DNA of 64,000 nucleotides from Dehalococcoidia bacterium (GCA_011171075.1 DUFD01000046.1:1-64000); one strand, 5' to 3'. Shown: positions 44,084-54,190, counted from the first letter of the stretch. Translations and numbers: made by a program. The notes: generated from the letters alone by a model not told the origin.

Positions 44084-44293
44084 TTATTCCTTTCTTGGAT
44101 GGTCAGGGTCAGGAACGCAACAGTCTACCGGACAGATCTCAGCACACTTGGAGCTCTCATGAAAGCCAACGCACTCAGTGCACTTCTCGGGGTCGATAAT
44201 GTAGATTGTCTCACCCTCGCTGATTGCGTTGTTGGGACATTCTGGTTCGCAGGCCCCACAGCTAATGCATTCGTCCGTAATCTTATACGCCAT
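44084..44293 (-). CDS. 2[4Fe-4S] ferredoxin, YfhL type
   Basis: 69 residues from the ATG at 44293 (AGGAGG 8 bases upstream). First cluster CISCGACEPECP; second cluster CTECVG, an inserted loop (FHESSK), then CAEICPVDCC, as in YfhL-like and Allochromatium-type ferredoxins. Electron carrier; partner unknown. Last gene of the coaD/rsmD set. Confidence 0.92.
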   Translation of the reverse strand: MAYKITDECISCGACEPECPNNAISEGETIYIIDPEKCTECVGFHESSKCAEICPVDCCVPDPDHPRKE

Positions 44294-44340
44294 AAAGAAT
44301 GCCTCCTTCCTACCTGGGGAATCCCCCCTTATTATAATCT

Positions 44341-44826
44341 TCACTGCCTGCTGCTAAGTTTCTTTTTCAAAGCAACAGCTACATGCTCCGGTACCATGTT
44401 CTTAATATCACCGCCCAATCCGGCCACCTCTTTGAGCAGACTGGAACTGAGGAACTGGTACTGCAGACCGGTCATCAGGCAGACTATCTCAAGGTCGGGG
44501 TATAACTTCCTATTCATCTGTGTCATCTCAAACTCGCGCTCGAAATCGGTGACCATCCTCAGACCGCGAACCAGTGCTTTGGCTCCCATGTCCCTCGCAA
44601 AATCTACGGTCAGATTGGAAAAAGAGGTCACTTCAATGTTGGCAATCCTGACCACGGTACGTTTCACCAGGTCAACCCTCTCTTCTGTTGAAAACAGAAT
44701 ACGCTTATCCGGCGTATCGTAAATTCCGATAATCAGTTTATCGAAGAGCTGGGCTGCCCTAATGGCAATATCAAGGTGTCCGTTCGTTATCGGGTCAAAG
44801 CTTCCAGGGTATACGGCGATTGTCAC
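44341..44826 (-). CDS. coaD: Phosphopantetheine adenylyltransferase
   Basis: 161 residues, the usual length. AVYPGSFDPITNGHLDI holds the T/HxGH motif; VRGLRMVTDFEREFEM and the SSSLLKEVAGLGGDI region are typical. It makes dephospho-CoA. Its start overlaps the rsmD stop by 4 bases, a common rsmD-coaD pairing. Confidence 0.96.
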   Translation of the reverse strand: MTIAVYPGSFDPITNGHLDIAIRAAQLFDKLIIGIYDTPDKRILFSTEERVDLVKRTVVRIANIEVTSFSNLTVDFARDMGAKALVRGLRMVTDFEREFEMTQMNRKLYPDLEIVCLMTGLQYQFLSSSLLKEVAGLGGDIKNMVPEHVAVALKKKLSSRQ

Positions 44827-45377
44827 GTTCTTGCCCCCTTAAGATAGATTGAGATACAACTATCACCATGGCGGTGTTCCTTAAGCAGGTTCAACACACC
44901 ATAGCTGGAATCGAGAGTAAGTCTGGGAGAATGCGTGACCACAACAACTGTGTCCGGTCCCACCAGTTTGGAGTTTGCCAGCTGCGCCACCACATTGCCT
45001 ATCGACACATCTGCGTAGGGAGGGTCCATCAGTATGATACCATACTCCTTATCAAGAAAAGAAAGTGCTTTGGTGACATTGCAGCAGTATACATGCGCAT
45101 TGGCACCGAGCTTCGTTTTTTCAAGATTCCGTTTGATTATACCACAACAACGTCGTTCGTAGTCAACAAAGTCAACCCAACCGGCACCCCGGCTCAGAGC
45201 CTCAATACCCAGAGCCCCGCTACCGGCATACAGGTCAAGCACCCGCGACCAGTCATGGGCAGTGTTCTCCAGGATTGAAAAAATCGCTCCCCGCACCAGG
45301 TCTGTTGCCGGACGGACATATACGCCTTTCGGGACTGCAAGTAGATGCCCTTTAGCCCTGCCGGTAATAACCCGCAC
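44823..45377 (-). CDS. rsmD: 16S rRNA (guanine966-N2)-methyltransferase RsmD
   Basis: 184 residues. RVITGRAKGHLLAVPKG and RPATDLVRGAIFSIL are the RsmD start; motif I VLDLYAGSGALGIEALSRGA; catalytic ILMDPPYAD. GTG start at 45377. It methylates G966 of 16S rRNA. Confidence 0.95.
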   Translation of the reverse strand: MRVITGRAKGHLLAVPKGVYVRPATDLVRGAIFSILENTAHDWSRVLDLYAGSGALGIEALSRGAGWVDFVDYERRCCGIIKRNLEKTKLGANAHVYCCNVTKALSFLDKEYGIILMDPPYADVSIGNVVAQLANSKLVGPDTVVVVTHSPRLTLDSSYGVLNLLKEHRHGDSCISIYLKGART

Positions 45378-45420
45378 TGTTAACTACCTCGCTGATATTA
45401 TTCAATACCTGTACCTGCTG

Positions 45421-46122
45421 TCAATCACCGCTATGCTCGATAAGCGTCACTAATCTGCCGTGAGCATCCTCAAACAAAGGACGGCCGTGCCCGAAGCAGA
45501 TAATTTTAATATCCAGTTCAGCTATTTTTTTCACCGAGGCTACGGACTCCTGCATGTCAGTACTCACCATCTTGGCAGGCAAGCGGAGCTTTCTACGACG
45601 CCTTTGCAGGGCATCACCTACAAAAAGTAGCCCCCGCTCAGCAGCGTAGAGACATACACTGCCCGGTGTATGCCCCGGCGTAGGTACAACCCTCAGACCA
45701 CCCAGGGGCTTCAGTACCTCACCACCCTCCAGCTGGACATCGACATCTCCGGGCTCAAGGACGAAATGCTTTCGTACACGATGAAGAAAAGGGATACGCA
45801 ACAGCCTACGTAAACCTTCGGGATAAGACGGGTCTGCATCATATTTAGCCAGGCCGGCCTTATGGATGAAGACTGTCATATCGGTAAACCTCCGCAGGTC
45901 CTGTACGGCACCGATGTGGTCGATATGGTTGTGGGTAATGATGATTGAACTGATATCATCTACCGAGCGTCCGATACTGCGCACGAAATTCATTATACCC
46001 GTATAGCTGCCTGGAAGCCCGGTATCAATCAGGGTCAATTCCTGCTCGGCAATGACATACAGGTTGGTGCCTCCACCTGTAAGCCGGTAGACACCGGGTA
46101 TAATCTCACTAGACCGCATCAC
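45421..46122 (-). CDS. Metallo-beta-lactamase-fold hydrolase
   Basis: About 233 residues. The HxHxDH metal motif appears as ITHNHIDHIGAVQDL, followed by HTPGSVCLY, FVGDAL and CFGHGRPL, as in glyoxalase II-like proteins. The substrate cannot be inferred. GTG at 46122 and ATG at 46119 are both possible starts. It lies downstream of purB. Confidence 0.85.
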   Translation of the reverse strand: MMRSSEIIPGVYRLTGGGTNLYVIAEQELTLIDTGLPGSYTGIMNFVRSIGRSVDDISSIIITHNHIDHIGAVQDLRRFTDMTVFIHKAGLAKYDADPSYPEGLRRLLRIPFLHRVRKHFVLEPGDVDVQLEGGEVLKPLGGLRVVPTPGHTPGSVCLYAAERGLLFVGDALQRRRRKLRLPAKMVSTDMQESVASVKKIAELDIKIICFGHGRPLFEDAHGRLVTLIEHSGD

Positions 46123-46168
46123 TCCGCCACCGGGGGTTCTGGTAGATTATCGCCAGACCTGAACCGAA

Positions 46169-47524
46169 TCATATACTGCGAGGGGCCAGCTCAGCAGACT
46201 TCGTCCTCCCTATCTTGTCCTTCCACTGAGCTTCGGTGAGCCCCAGTCGCTCGAAAATTTCATCAACATGGCGCAGGTAGTACTGATAGTCAAATAAAGA
46301 CTCCAGTTCATCAGCAGGCAGGACAGCCACAACCTCCGGGTCAGCCTTCAATAGACCCAGGAACCGCTTGTTGCCCTTCCACGATTTCATGGCATTACGC
46401 TGCACCAGTTCATAAGCCTCCTGTCGACTCAGCCCTTTGTCTATCAGTGCCAGCAGGACCCGCTGCGAGAAGAGCAGACCCTTGGTAATATCCATATTCT
46501 TCTTCATACGCTGCGGATACACCTGCAACCCCTTGATTACTCCTGTAAAAATAGCCAGTACGTAGTCGATTACGAGACAGGCGTCAGGCAGAATAACACG
46601 TTCGGCAGAGGAATGGCTGATGTCACGCTCGTGCCACAGGGCGATGTTCTCCATGGCGGTTAACGAGTAACCCCGCATCAACCGCGCCAGTCCACAAACC
46701 CGCTCGCATAGCTCGGGGTTACGCTTGTGAGGCATCGAAGAAGAGCCAGTCTGGCCGGCACTGAAGGGCTCTTCGGCCTCGCGTACCTCGGTACGCTGCA
46801 GGCCTCTTATCTCAGTGGCGAATTTTTCCAGCGAGCTCGCCATTATTGCCAGGGTGGTCACGAACCGGGCATGGCGGTCCCGCTGCAGAACCTGGTTGGA
46901 CACCGGGGCTGGCCTCAAGCCAAGCCGGGCACAGGCCTTTTCTTCAAGCTGGGGGGATAGCGTGGCATAGGTACCGACCGCCCCAGAGATTTTACCGACG
47001 GCGATTTCGCGCTGGGCTTCGCGAAGCCGCTGTCGGTTACGGTTCATCTCCTCAACCCATAATGCCAGCTTAAGCCCGAAGGACATCGGCTCGGCGTGGA
47101 CACCATGGGTACGACCGACCATCGGGGTGTACTTATATTTAATCGCCTTTTCTGCAAGCGCAGCAATCAGTTCCTTGATATCCTCTTCTATTATCGCGGT
47201 CGCTTCAACCAGTTGTAAGCTGGTACCGGTATCCCAGACGTCCATCGACGTTAGACCCAGGTGGATAAAGCGTGATTCCTCACCAATGCTCTCTGCTACG
47301 GCCCCGAGAAATGCCGTCACATCGTGGTGGGTTTCCTTAAGTATCTCATTCATACGCCTGAGGTCAACGCGGGCCATTTTTATCTTGGGGATGGCCTTCC
47401 GCGGGACAACACCCAGTTCCGCCCAGGCTTCACAGGCCGCAATCTCAACATCAAGCCAGCGGTCAAATTTGTTTTCGTCCGACCATACCCGCTCCATCGC
47501 GGGGCGAGAATAGCGCTCAATCAT
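46169..47524 (-). CDS. purB: Adenylosuccinate lyase
   Basis: 451 residues. Signature GSSSMPHKRNPELCE, catalytic loop segments GRTHGVHAEPMSFG and TSMDVWDTGTSLQLVE, in the fumarase/aspartase fold. It acts twice in purine synthesis, on SAICAR and on adenylosuccinate. The ATG overlaps the purE stop by 4 bases. Confidence 0.97.
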   Translation of the reverse strand: MIERYSRPAMERVWSDENKFDRWLDVEIAACEAWAELGVVPRKAIPKIKMARVDLRRMNEILKETHHDVTAFLGAVAESIGEESRFIHLGLTSMDVWDTGTSLQLVEATAIIEEDIKELIAALAEKAIKYKYTPMVGRTHGVHAEPMSFGLKLALWVEEMNRNRQRLREAQREIAVGKISGAVGTYATLSPQLEEKACARLGLRPAPVSNQVLQRDRHARFVTTLAIMASSLEKFATEIRGLQRTEVREAEEPFSAGQTGSSSMPHKRNPELCERVCGLARLMRGYSLTAMENIALWHERDISHSSAERVILPDACLVIDYVLAIFTGVIKGLQVYPQRMKKNMDITKGLLFSQRVLLALIDKGLSRQEAYELVQRNAMKSWKGNKRFLGLLKADPEVVAVLPADELESLFDYQYYLRHVDEIFERLGLTEAQWKDKIGRTKSAELAPRSI

Positions 47525-47985
47525 TTGCTACCCTCCTGTTGCTCACGGCGGTATTTCTCATAGGCCACCCTTATTTTATCGTATTTGAGGCCGAGTATCT
47601 CGGCGGCGAGGTAGGCGGCGTTTTTAGCCCCGGCACTCCCCAGGGCCATGCAGGCCACCGGTATCCCGGCGGGCATCTGGACAATCGAGTAAAGGGCATC
47701 GATACCGTTCAGTTCTCCACTGGCCAGCGGCACGCCGATAACAGGCAGCACCGTCCAGCTGGCAAGCACGCCTGGCAGGTGGGCAGCCCTGCCAGCGGCG
47801 GCAATAATAACCTCAACCCCCCTCTCCCGCGCCGAAAGCCCATACTCCCTAGCCTTTTCCGGAGTGCGGTGCGCCGAGATTACGGAGACCTCGTAGCCGA
47901 TACCCAGCTCATCAAGCACATCCAGTGCCGGCTGCATTGTCTCGGCATCAGATTTGGAACCCATTACCACGCCTACCAGAGACAT
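47521..47985 (-). CDS. purE: N5-carboxyaminoimidazole ribonucleotide mutase
   Basis: 154 residues. Class I PurE signature VGVVMGSKSDAETMQPALDV, SAHRTPEKARE and AAGRAAHLPGVLAS with the catalytic His residues. Fifth and sixth steps of bacterial purine synthesis normally need PurK as well; purK is not in this window. Confidence 0.96.
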   Translation of the reverse strand: MSLVGVVMGSKSDAETMQPALDVLDELGIGYEVSVISAHRTPEKAREYGLSARERGVEVIIAAAGRAAHLPGVLASWTVLPVIGVPLASGELNGIDALYSIVQMPAGIPVACMALGSAGAKNAAYLAAEILGLKYDKIRVAYEKYRREQQEGSK

Positions 47986-48060
47986 ATATCTTACCTCACT
48001 TCACACATACCAGATTTCTAACGAAGAAATAATACCATGTTTGTAAATGGGGCGGTTAGT

Positions 48061-48669
48061 CTATGCCAGTAAATTCAACGCTGCTTTAATATCCTCGGCA
48101 ATCATCCTTCGCTTGCTCTTTTCAATGAAAAAGCTAGGGCCAGCCTGCAGGTAGGACGGAAAAGCCCTTCTGCCCCGGAAGAAGTACTCCTGCCCACGTA
48201 TCTTATAGGTGGAGCCCGCCGGAATTACCCTGCCCTCACCAGCCCTTTTAGCGATATAGTTCACCGCCTTGATGGCGACATCACCCATCAGCATAAACAC
48301 CTTTATGTTCGGGAACAGTGCCAGTTCTCTTTCGAGTATATTTGAACACTCCTCGATAGTGCCCGATTTTATCCCGTAACCTGTTTTCCCGCATTTCACC
48401 GCCGTAGTGAGGTACACACCCAGATTAAGGATATCCTGCATGGATGAAACATCGGCACCGGCGTCGTTGAATGCCTGCACCGTGGTCTGCTGGAACAAAG
48501 AATCACCCTTTGCATAGTAATAGTCGTCAGGGTTCTCCGGGGCAGCCTCCGAAATCATCACGACAGATACCTTATCAGGGTTCAAGTCTGCGTCCGGAAC
48601 GATGTAGCATTCATGCCTGACATCAGCGCAGGGGAAACCCTGGCAACCTATATACTGGCTCACCCGCAT
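48061..48669 (-). CDS. Uracil-DNA glycosylase superfamily protein
   Basis: 202 residues. VMISEAAPENPDDYYY occupies the place of motif A (GEAPG-like), LTTAVKCGK the middle strand and VFMLMGDVAIKAV the strand before the C-terminal motif. This fits the UDG fold, but catalytic residues deviate from families 4 and 5, so activity is uncertain. ATG at 48669 has GGAG 8 bases upstream. Lies between purD and purE. Confidence 0.7.
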   Translation of the reverse strand: MRVSQYIGCQGFPCADVRHECYIVPDADLNPDKVSVVMISEAAPENPDDYYYAKGDSLFQQTTVQAFNDAGADVSSMQDILNLGVYLTTAVKCGKTGYGIKSGTIEECSNILERELALFPNIKVFMLMGDVAIKAVNYIAKRAGEGRVIPAGSTYKIRGQEYFFRGRRAFPSYLQAGPSFFIEKSKRRMIAEDIKAALNLLA

Positions 48670-48687
48670 TCGTTCTACTCCACCCCT

Positions 48688-49956
48688 CTAAGACATGCCT
48701 TCTATGACGGCAATATCCCTCCGGTAATGAGCACCCTCAAAGTGAATCCGCGGGATATTGGCGTAGACCTTATCCCTGGCCTCGGTAATAGTCTTACCAG
48801 GAGCCACTACCGTCAGCACCCGACCACCACTCGTAACCACCTGCCCGTTATCAGTGAGTCTCGTCCCGGCATGAAATACCAGCACATCTTCGTCGAGGTC
48901 ATCAAGGCCGGTGACCGGATAGCCGGTCTGGTAGCTGCCGGGGTATTCACCCGATGCCACCGCAACACCGACACAGGCACCATCATTGAGTGTAATCTTT
49001 GTCCGGTCAAGCTTGCCATTGATTACCGCCAGGATAATTTCCACCAGGTCGGTCTCGAGCAAGGGCAGGACAACCTGTGTTTCGGGGTCGCCGAGACGGG
49101 CGTTGAACTCGATTACCTTCGGACCTTCGCTGGTTATCATCAGTCCACCATAGAGCGTGCCGCGATACAATCTGCCTTCCTCAGCCATAGCCCTGATTAC
49201 GGGCTTCATAATGGTATCCTGCACCGTCTCCGCCAGATCCTGATTGAGAAACTCGGGCGGGCTGTAACTGCCCATACCGCCGGTGTTCAGACCTTTGTCT
49301 CCATCAAAAACCCGTTTGTAGTCGCAGGCGTAACCCAGCGGGAGTACCGTCTCACCATCCGTAAAGACAAAAGCACTCATCTCCCGCCCTGTGAGGTGCT
49401 CCTCGATAACCACCCTCTCGCCTGATACCCCAAGGCTCTTTTCTTTCATGAACCGGGTGAGTATTTCCAGGGCTTGCAAGACCGATCCAGCGATTACTGC
49501 TCCCTTACCCTCCGCCAGGCCGTCGGCTTTTATCCAGACTGGCGGCGACTGTTGCTCTACATACCGCTTAGCTTCGGTATAGTCGGAGAAGGCAACGCTT
49601 TTAGCACAGGGGATATCATACTTCTGCATAAGCTGTTTTGAGAAGACCTTACTCGACTCAATCTCGGCGGCCTGTTTGGTCGGTCCGAAGACGGGTACAC
49701 CGAGGGCCTGAAAGTGGTCGACCGCACCGGCAGCCAGAGGGGCTTCGGGCCCGACCACCACCAGCCCGATACCCTCCTGCTTCACGGCCTGTGATAGAGA
49801 CTCTATATCTGTGTCTTTGATATCAAGGTTCCGGGCAATCCGGGCAGTACCGGCATTACCCGGTGCGGCATAGATTAAGGAGGTATGGGGACTCTGCGCC
49901 AGTTTCCAGACGAGGGTATGCTCGCGAGCACCCCTACCAACGACCAGTATTTTCAA
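48688..49956 (-). CDS. purD: Phosphoribosylamine-glycine ligase
   Basis: 422 residues from TTG at 49956, preceded by GGAGGGAAGGC; this gives the standard start KILVVGRGAREHTLVWKL. ATP-grasp signatures: VVVGPEAPLAAG, KADGLAEGKGAV, EEHLTGREMSAF, GGMGSYSPPE and EFNARLGDPETQ. It makes glycinamide ribonucleotide, the second purine step. Confidence 0.96.
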   Translation of the reverse strand: MKILVVGRGAREHTLVWKLAQSPHTSLIYAAPGNAGTARIARNLDIKDTDIESLSQAVKQEGIGLVVVGPEAPLAAGAVDHFQALGVPVFGPTKQAAEIESSKVFSKQLMQKYDIPCAKSVAFSDYTEAKRYVEQQSPPVWIKADGLAEGKGAVIAGSVLQALEILTRFMKEKSLGVSGERVVIEEHLTGREMSAFVFTDGETVLPLGYACDYKRVFDGDKGLNTGGMGSYSPPEFLNQDLAETVQDTIMKPVIRAMAEEGRLYRGTLYGGLMITSEGPKVIEFNARLGDPETQVVLPLLETDLVEIILAVINGKLDRTKITLNDGACVGVAVASGEYPGSYQTGYPVTGLDDLDEDVLVFHAGTRLTDNGQVVTSGGRVLTVVAPGKTITEARDKVYANIPRIHFEGAHYRRDIAVIEGMS

Positions 49957-49978
49957 GCCTTCCCTCCGGCGGTTATAT

Positions 49979-50455
49979 TCAGGCGGCAAAGCTGGAGCGC
50001 ATCTTTATACCCCAATGCCCGTCCTGCTCTGTCATCACCCATATAGACGGATATGTACCAATCAGACTGCCATCTGCACGATAGCGTGAGAAAGTGACCT
50101 TCAAGTGCACCTTGGTCTCGCTACTCTGGATGACTTCCCTCAAGTCCCAACAGCTATGGTTCCAACCGGTGCGCTGCTGGAATATACTGAAGAAACCGGC
50201 CGGCATCTGGTTGTCGGCAGTCTCGCTGATTACCAGCGTGCCGTCTGCCCCCACCCGGGCGTGTGGATAATTCAGACACTCACGGGCGGCTTTGGGGTCG
50301 GCAGCATTGAACGCATCCATGAAGGACATTGCCGCCAGCACTGCCTTCTCCTCCGACTGGTTAGCCACCGCAGTGACAACCCGTTTACCGTCCGACTGTT
50401 CTGTCGATCTCTCGACGGTGACTATATCCTTCGGATAATCCCCGTGAGACTGCAT
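49979..50455 (-). CDS. NTF2/SnoaL-like domain protein
   Basis: 158 residues. A helix AAMSFMDAFNAADPKAAREC followed by paired strands (FSRYRADGSLIGTYPSIWVM, GHWGIKMRSSF) fits the NTF2-like cone fold of SnoaL or DUF4440 proteins. No catalytic residues can be assigned. It lies just upstream of purD on the same strand. Confidence 0.65.
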   Translation of the reverse strand: MQSHGDYPKDIVTVERSTEQSDGKRVVTAVANQSEEKAVLAAMSFMDAFNAADPKAARECLNYPHARVGADGTLVISETADNQMPAGFFSIFQQRTGWNHSCWDLREVIQSSETKVHLKVTFSRYRADGSLIGTYPSIWVMTEQDGHWGIKMRSSFAA

Positions 50456-50490
50456 TCTTTATACCCTCTTATTACGGCTGGTTTTCCTCC

Positions 50491-50578
50491 GGCCATCCTC
50501 TCCCCCTGTGTCCCCCTCTCCTTGAAAGGAGAGGGGGAAGAGAGATATTGAAGGGGCTTCGCCCCTTCAAACTTCCCT
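50491..50578. repeat. Family A-like palindromic repeat, variant
   Basis: CCCCCTGTGTCCCCCTCTCC, palindrome with GGAGAGGGGG, spacer, then AAGGGGCTTCGCCCCTT and CTTCCC. Same architecture as the family A copies but diverged. It lies directly at the 3' end of the AT-rich zinc-ribbon gene. Confidence 0.65.
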
Positions 50579-50969
50579 AATGCTTAGACAGTTTTTCGTG
50601 CTTGTCGACTATCACCTCACCTGTTTCTGCATCTACAACAAGCTCTTGGTATGAATCATTAGAATCAGCATGTTCTCTATCTTTAACTAATTTTTTATAT
50701 ACTAATCTTCCGTCCTTACCCCTCTTCTTACCTTCTTCTAATTCATAGTCAGCTCTGTTTTTCTTGTGTTTTGAGGCTGGTTTCTTAACTTTTAACCCGA
50801 CGTACTCATGTAAAACCAGAGTCTCTCTTACAGTCGAGTTTATGTTTCTCCTAAGAGACCCGCAATTAGGGCAAGGTTTAAGCTTTTCTGAATCTTGGTC
50901 TATCTCATCATCTTGAAAGACGTACTTGCACTCACTACATTCTACTGACCTGCTAACTTCGCTAGACAC
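50577..50969 (-). CDS. AT-rich zinc-ribbon protein, unknown
   Basis: 130 residues. Two CxxC pairs (CSECKYVF and CPNCGSLRR) at the N-terminus form a zinc ribbon; the rest is lysine-rich and ends in a segment with VVDAETGEVIVDKHEK. Base composition is clearly more AT-rich than the flanking purD and guaA genes, and a palindromic repeat abuts its 3' end, so transfer is likely. Function unknown. Confidence 0.65.
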   Translation of the reverse strand: MSSEVSRSVECSECKYVFQDDEIDQDSEKLKPCPNCGSLRRNINSTVRETLVLHEYVGLKVKKPASKHKKNRADYELEEGKKRGKDGRLVYKKLVKDREHADSNDSYQELVVDAETGEVIVDKHEKLSKH

Positions 50970-50975
50970 CTTATT

Positions 50976-52652
50976 CTACTCCCACTCGATAGTAGAAGGG
51001 GGTTTGGAGGTGATATCATAGACCACCCGGTTGACCTCGGGTACCTCGTTAACAATCCTGTTCGAAATCCGCGCCAGGACATCGTAGGGCATTCGTGCCC
51101 AGTCGGCGGTCATGGCATCCTCGCTGGTCACCGCCCGGATGCCCGCCAGGTATCCATAGGTACGGTAGTCGCCCATGACACCCACCGACCTGACATCGGT
51201 GAGCACGGCGAAGGTCTGCCACAGCGGTCGGTAGAGATTGGCTTTCTTTATCTCATTCATCACGATGAAATCACAGGAACGCAGTATCTCCAGTTTCTCC
51301 CGGGTCACCTCACCGATGATGCGGATGGCCAGGCCGGGTCCGGGGAAGGGCTGCCGCCAGACCATCTCCTCGGGAAGACCCAGCTCCAGCCCGAGCTGGC
51401 GTACCTCGTCTTTGAAAAGATAGCGCAGCGGCTCAATCAGTTTGAGCACCATCCTTGCCGGCAGCCCGCCGACATTGTGGTGGGTCTTTATCTTGGCAGC
51501 CGCGTTGCTCCCGGAAGAGGCGCTCTCAATAACGTCCGGGTATAGCGTCCCCTGGGCCAGGAAATCGACCTTACCCAGCTTCTTGGCCTCCTCTTCGAAG
51601 ACCGCGATAAACTCCTCGCCAATCTCGATACGCTTGCGCTCCGGGTCGGTTACGCCTTCGAGGCGTTTCAGGAAGCGGTCGGTAGCATCGACATAGTTAA
51701 TCTGCATACCCAGGTTAAGCCGAAAGGTGTTGAAAGTCCGCTCCACCTCTTCACGGCGTAGCAGACCGTTATTAACAAAGATACACGTGAGCTGGTCGCC
51801 GACTGCCCGGTGAATCAGTGTGGCCACTACCGCCGAATCGACCCCGCCGGATAGGGCATTGATGATTTTGCCGTCGCCCACCTGCTCCCTTATCCGCTCC
51901 ACGCTCTCGTTGATGAAGTTACCCATCGTCCAGTTCCCCTGGCAGCCACATATCCGGTAGGCAAAGTTCTTCAGGAGCTTCTTCCCCTCGGGGGTATGGA
52001 CCACTTCAGGATGGAACTGGAGACCAAAGACGTTACTATCGTTACCCATCACGGCAACCGGTGAGTTCTCGGTATAGGCCAATGATTGAAAACCAGCCGG
52101 CATCGCTTCAATCCGGTCACCGTGGCTCATCCAGACCTGCGAGGAGGTATCCACCCCGGTAAAGAGTGGTGAATTGGCATTGCTCAGGTGGAGCAATGCC
52201 TGACCATACTCGCGTTTTACTCCTGGAGCCACCTGCCCGCCAAGCTGCCTGGCCAGTACCTGCATTCCGTAGCAAATCCCCAGAATCGGCAGGCCGCTTT
52301 CATAGATATAGGGCTGTGCCAGCGGTGCCCCGACATCGTAGGCACTGGCCGGTCCACCGGAAAGGATGAACCCTTTGGGATTCAGGGGCGTAATCTGCTC
52401 CCAGGGAGCATCATAGGGGACAAGCTCACAATAGACATGGTTCTCACGTATTCGGCGGGCGATAAGCAGGCTGTACTGCGAACCGAAGTCGATAACTACT
52501 ATCGTCTCACGTTCAGCGCTTACGGCCTCACTGACCGGAGTCGTCTCACCGCCCGTTTCGGCAATCTCCAGGTAGGTGGAGACCTCGATATCACCGCTCG
52601 TAGCTACGCGACGATTGTCCTTGACCGTCCGCCCTGACCTGTCCTTTTTCAT
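50976..52652 (-). CDS. guaA: GMP synthase (glutamine-hydrolysing)
   Basis: 558 residues from the ATG at 52652 (AGGGGGG just upstream), giving an about 35-residue N-terminal extension before [16 protein letters not shown]. Glutaminase domain with nucleophile Cys in [14 protein letters not shown] and His/Glu in [11 protein letters not shown]-loop [12 protein letters not shown]; dimerisation end PSTIEWE. It aminates XMP to GMP. The extension may be an annotation artefact if a later start is used. Confidence 0.96.
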   Translation of the reverse strand: MKKDRSGRTVKDNRRVATSGDIEVSTYLEIAETGGETTPVSEAVSAERETIVVIDFGSQYSLLIARRIRENHVYCELVPYDAPWEQITPLNPKGFILSGGPASAYDVGAPLAQPYIYESGLPILGICYGMQVLARQLGGQVAPGVKREYGQALLHLSNANSPLFTGVDTSSQVWMSHGDRIEAMPAGFQSLAYTENSPVAVMGNDSNVFGLQFHPEVVHTPEGKKLLKNFAYRICGCQGNWTMGNFINESVERIREQVGDGKIINALSGGVDSAVVATLIHRAVGDQLTCIFVNNGLLRREEVERTFNTFRLNLGMQINYVDATDRFLKRLEGVTDPERKRIEIGEEFIAVFEEEAKKLGKVDFLAQGTLYPDVIESASSGSNAAAKIKTHHNVGGLPARMVLKLIEPLRYLFKDEVRQLGLELGLPEEMVWRQPFPGPGLAIRIIGEVTREKLEILRSCDFIVMNEIKKANLYRPLWQTFAVLTDVRSVGVMGDYRTYGYLAGIRAVTSEDAMTADWARMPYDVLARISNRIVNEVPEVNRVVYDITSKPPSTIEWE

Positions 52653-52734
52653 GTCCCCCCTGCTTACCAAAGATTACCATTGCGGTACATCCTTGTCAAA
52701 GAAAAATACGGTGTCTCTTCAGCAGGCCGGACAA

Positions 52735-53397
52735 TCAAAGTTGCATCTCCCGAAGGTCGTCGGCAAGCAGGAGTCTGGGTTCGGTGACAGCCTGGACATC
52801 CTCAGCCGTCACTGAAGGAGCCACCTCCCTGAGCAAAAGCCCTTCCGGCGTTACCTCGATAACCGCCAGGTTGGTGACAATGGTATTTACCACGCCATAG
52901 CCGGTCAGCGGACAGGTGCACCTGGTGACTATTTTTAACTCTCCGAAGCGGGTGGTATGCTCCATGACAACAATGACACGCCTGGTGCCGCTCACCAGAT
53001 CCATGCTCCCCCCGATACTGCCTGCTTTTCTCCCCGGCGCCATCCAGTTAGCCAGGTCACCATTTTCCGAGACCTGATAGGCACCAAGCACCGTCACATC
53101 AATACGCCCGCTTCTTATCATGGCAAAGGCCGTAGCGCTATCGAAAAAGGCAGCGCCAGGTTTCAGTGTTAACGGCTGCGAGCTCGCATTGACGAGGTCG
53201 ATATCCATCTCTCCCTCGTCAGCGATACGCCCGAATCCCAAAGCACCATTCTCGCTGTGGAGTACGACCCCCATCTCATCCGTGATAAAGTTCGATACCA
53301 GAGTGGGCAGGCCAATACCAAGGTTCACGTACTGCCCGCTTTGAAGCTCCCTGGCCGCCCTCAAGGCAATTAGCTCCCTACTTAAACCCGACATCAT
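52735..53397 (-). CDS. 3-oxoacid CoA-transferase, beta subunit
   Basis: 220 residues from the ATG at 53397 (GGGAG 6 bases upstream), overlapping the alpha gene by 20 bases. LGIGLPTLVSNF and the catalytic Glu motif LHSENGALGFG are the SCOT/AtoA signatures; GGSMDLVSGTRRVIVVMEHT is also conserved. It moves CoA between succinate or acetate and 3-oxoacids; the exact pair is unknown. Confidence 0.92.
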   Translation of the reverse strand: MMSGLSRELIALRAARELQSGQYVNLGIGLPTLVSNFITDEMGVVLHSENGALGFGRIADEGEMDIDLVNASSQPLTLKPGAAFFDSATAFAMIRSGRIDVTVLGAYQVSENGDLANWMAPGRKAGSIGGSMDLVSGTRRVIVVMEHTTRFGELKIVTRCTCPLTGYGVVNTIVTNLAVIEVTPEGLLLREVAPSVTAEDVQAVTEPRLLLADDLREMQL

Positions 53398-54067
53398 ATT
53401 TCTCTCCCTTGACAATACGACTGACATAGATGCCGGGCGTAACCACCGATTCGGGGTCCAGTTCACCGACCTCTACAATCTCATCGACCTCAGCGATGGT
53501 GACGGCTGCGGCTGTTGCCATTACCGGATTAAAATTACGCGCCGTCATGCGGTATATGAGATTACCCATCCTATCGGCCTTGTAGGCCTTAATCAGGGCG
53601 AAGTCGGCCCTCAGTGCTCGCTCCAATAGATACTCCCGGTCATCAAAGATCCTTTTTTCCTTGCCCTCACCGGCAACCGCACCGACACCGGTAGGCGTGT
53701 AGAAACCGGGGATACCGGCCCCGCCAGCCCGAATCCTCTCGGCAAACGTCCCCTGAGGAACGACCTCCAGCTCGACTTCACTCTTCTGGTACAGCTCCTC
53801 AAAGGCATTGATCTTGCCCGCATAGACCGGGTACGAGGCGATTACCTTGCTTATTTGACGCTTTCTGAACAGTATGGACAGGTCAAAGTCCTCTAGCCGC
53901 CCGCCGGGGCTGTTCGTTATCGCCGTGATGCCCTTCGTGCCCTTTTCATAGAGTGCCTTGATAAGTGCAAACGGGATACCGGCCACACCAAAACCCCCGA
54001 ACATGATAGTGCTGCCATCCTGAATATCTTTTACCGCCTCTTGCGGACTCACCAGTACTTTGTCCAT
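53378..54067 (-). CDS. 3-oxoacid CoA-transferase, alpha subunit
   Basis: 229 residues. Signature MFGGFGVAGIPFALIKAL at residues 22-39, then GGRLEDFDLSILF, GGAGIPGFYTPTGVG and ADFALIKAYKADRMGN, typical of ScoA/AtoD. It heads the pair transcribed towards guaA. Confidence 0.93.
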   Translation of the reverse strand: MDKVLVSPQEAVKDIQDGSTIMFGGFGVAGIPFALIKALYEKGTKGITAITNSPGGRLEDFDLSILFRKRQISKVIASYPVYAGKINAFEELYQKSEVELEVVPQGTFAERIRAGGAGIPGFYTPTGVGAVAGEGKEKRIFDDREYLLERALRADFALIKAYKADRMGNLIYRMTARNFNPVMATAAAVTIAEVDEIVEVGELDPESVVTPGIYVSRIVKGEKYDVGFK

Positions 54068-54190
54068 ACTGCTCCCCTGTACTATCTACGTGGTATCCCT
54101 CCTATGCTACACTTCAGGAGCAGCGGAGTTCAAGCACCTGTGCTCATTCCTGTGATTAGGGGCACCAATGTTTGCGAGGAAGATATTATA

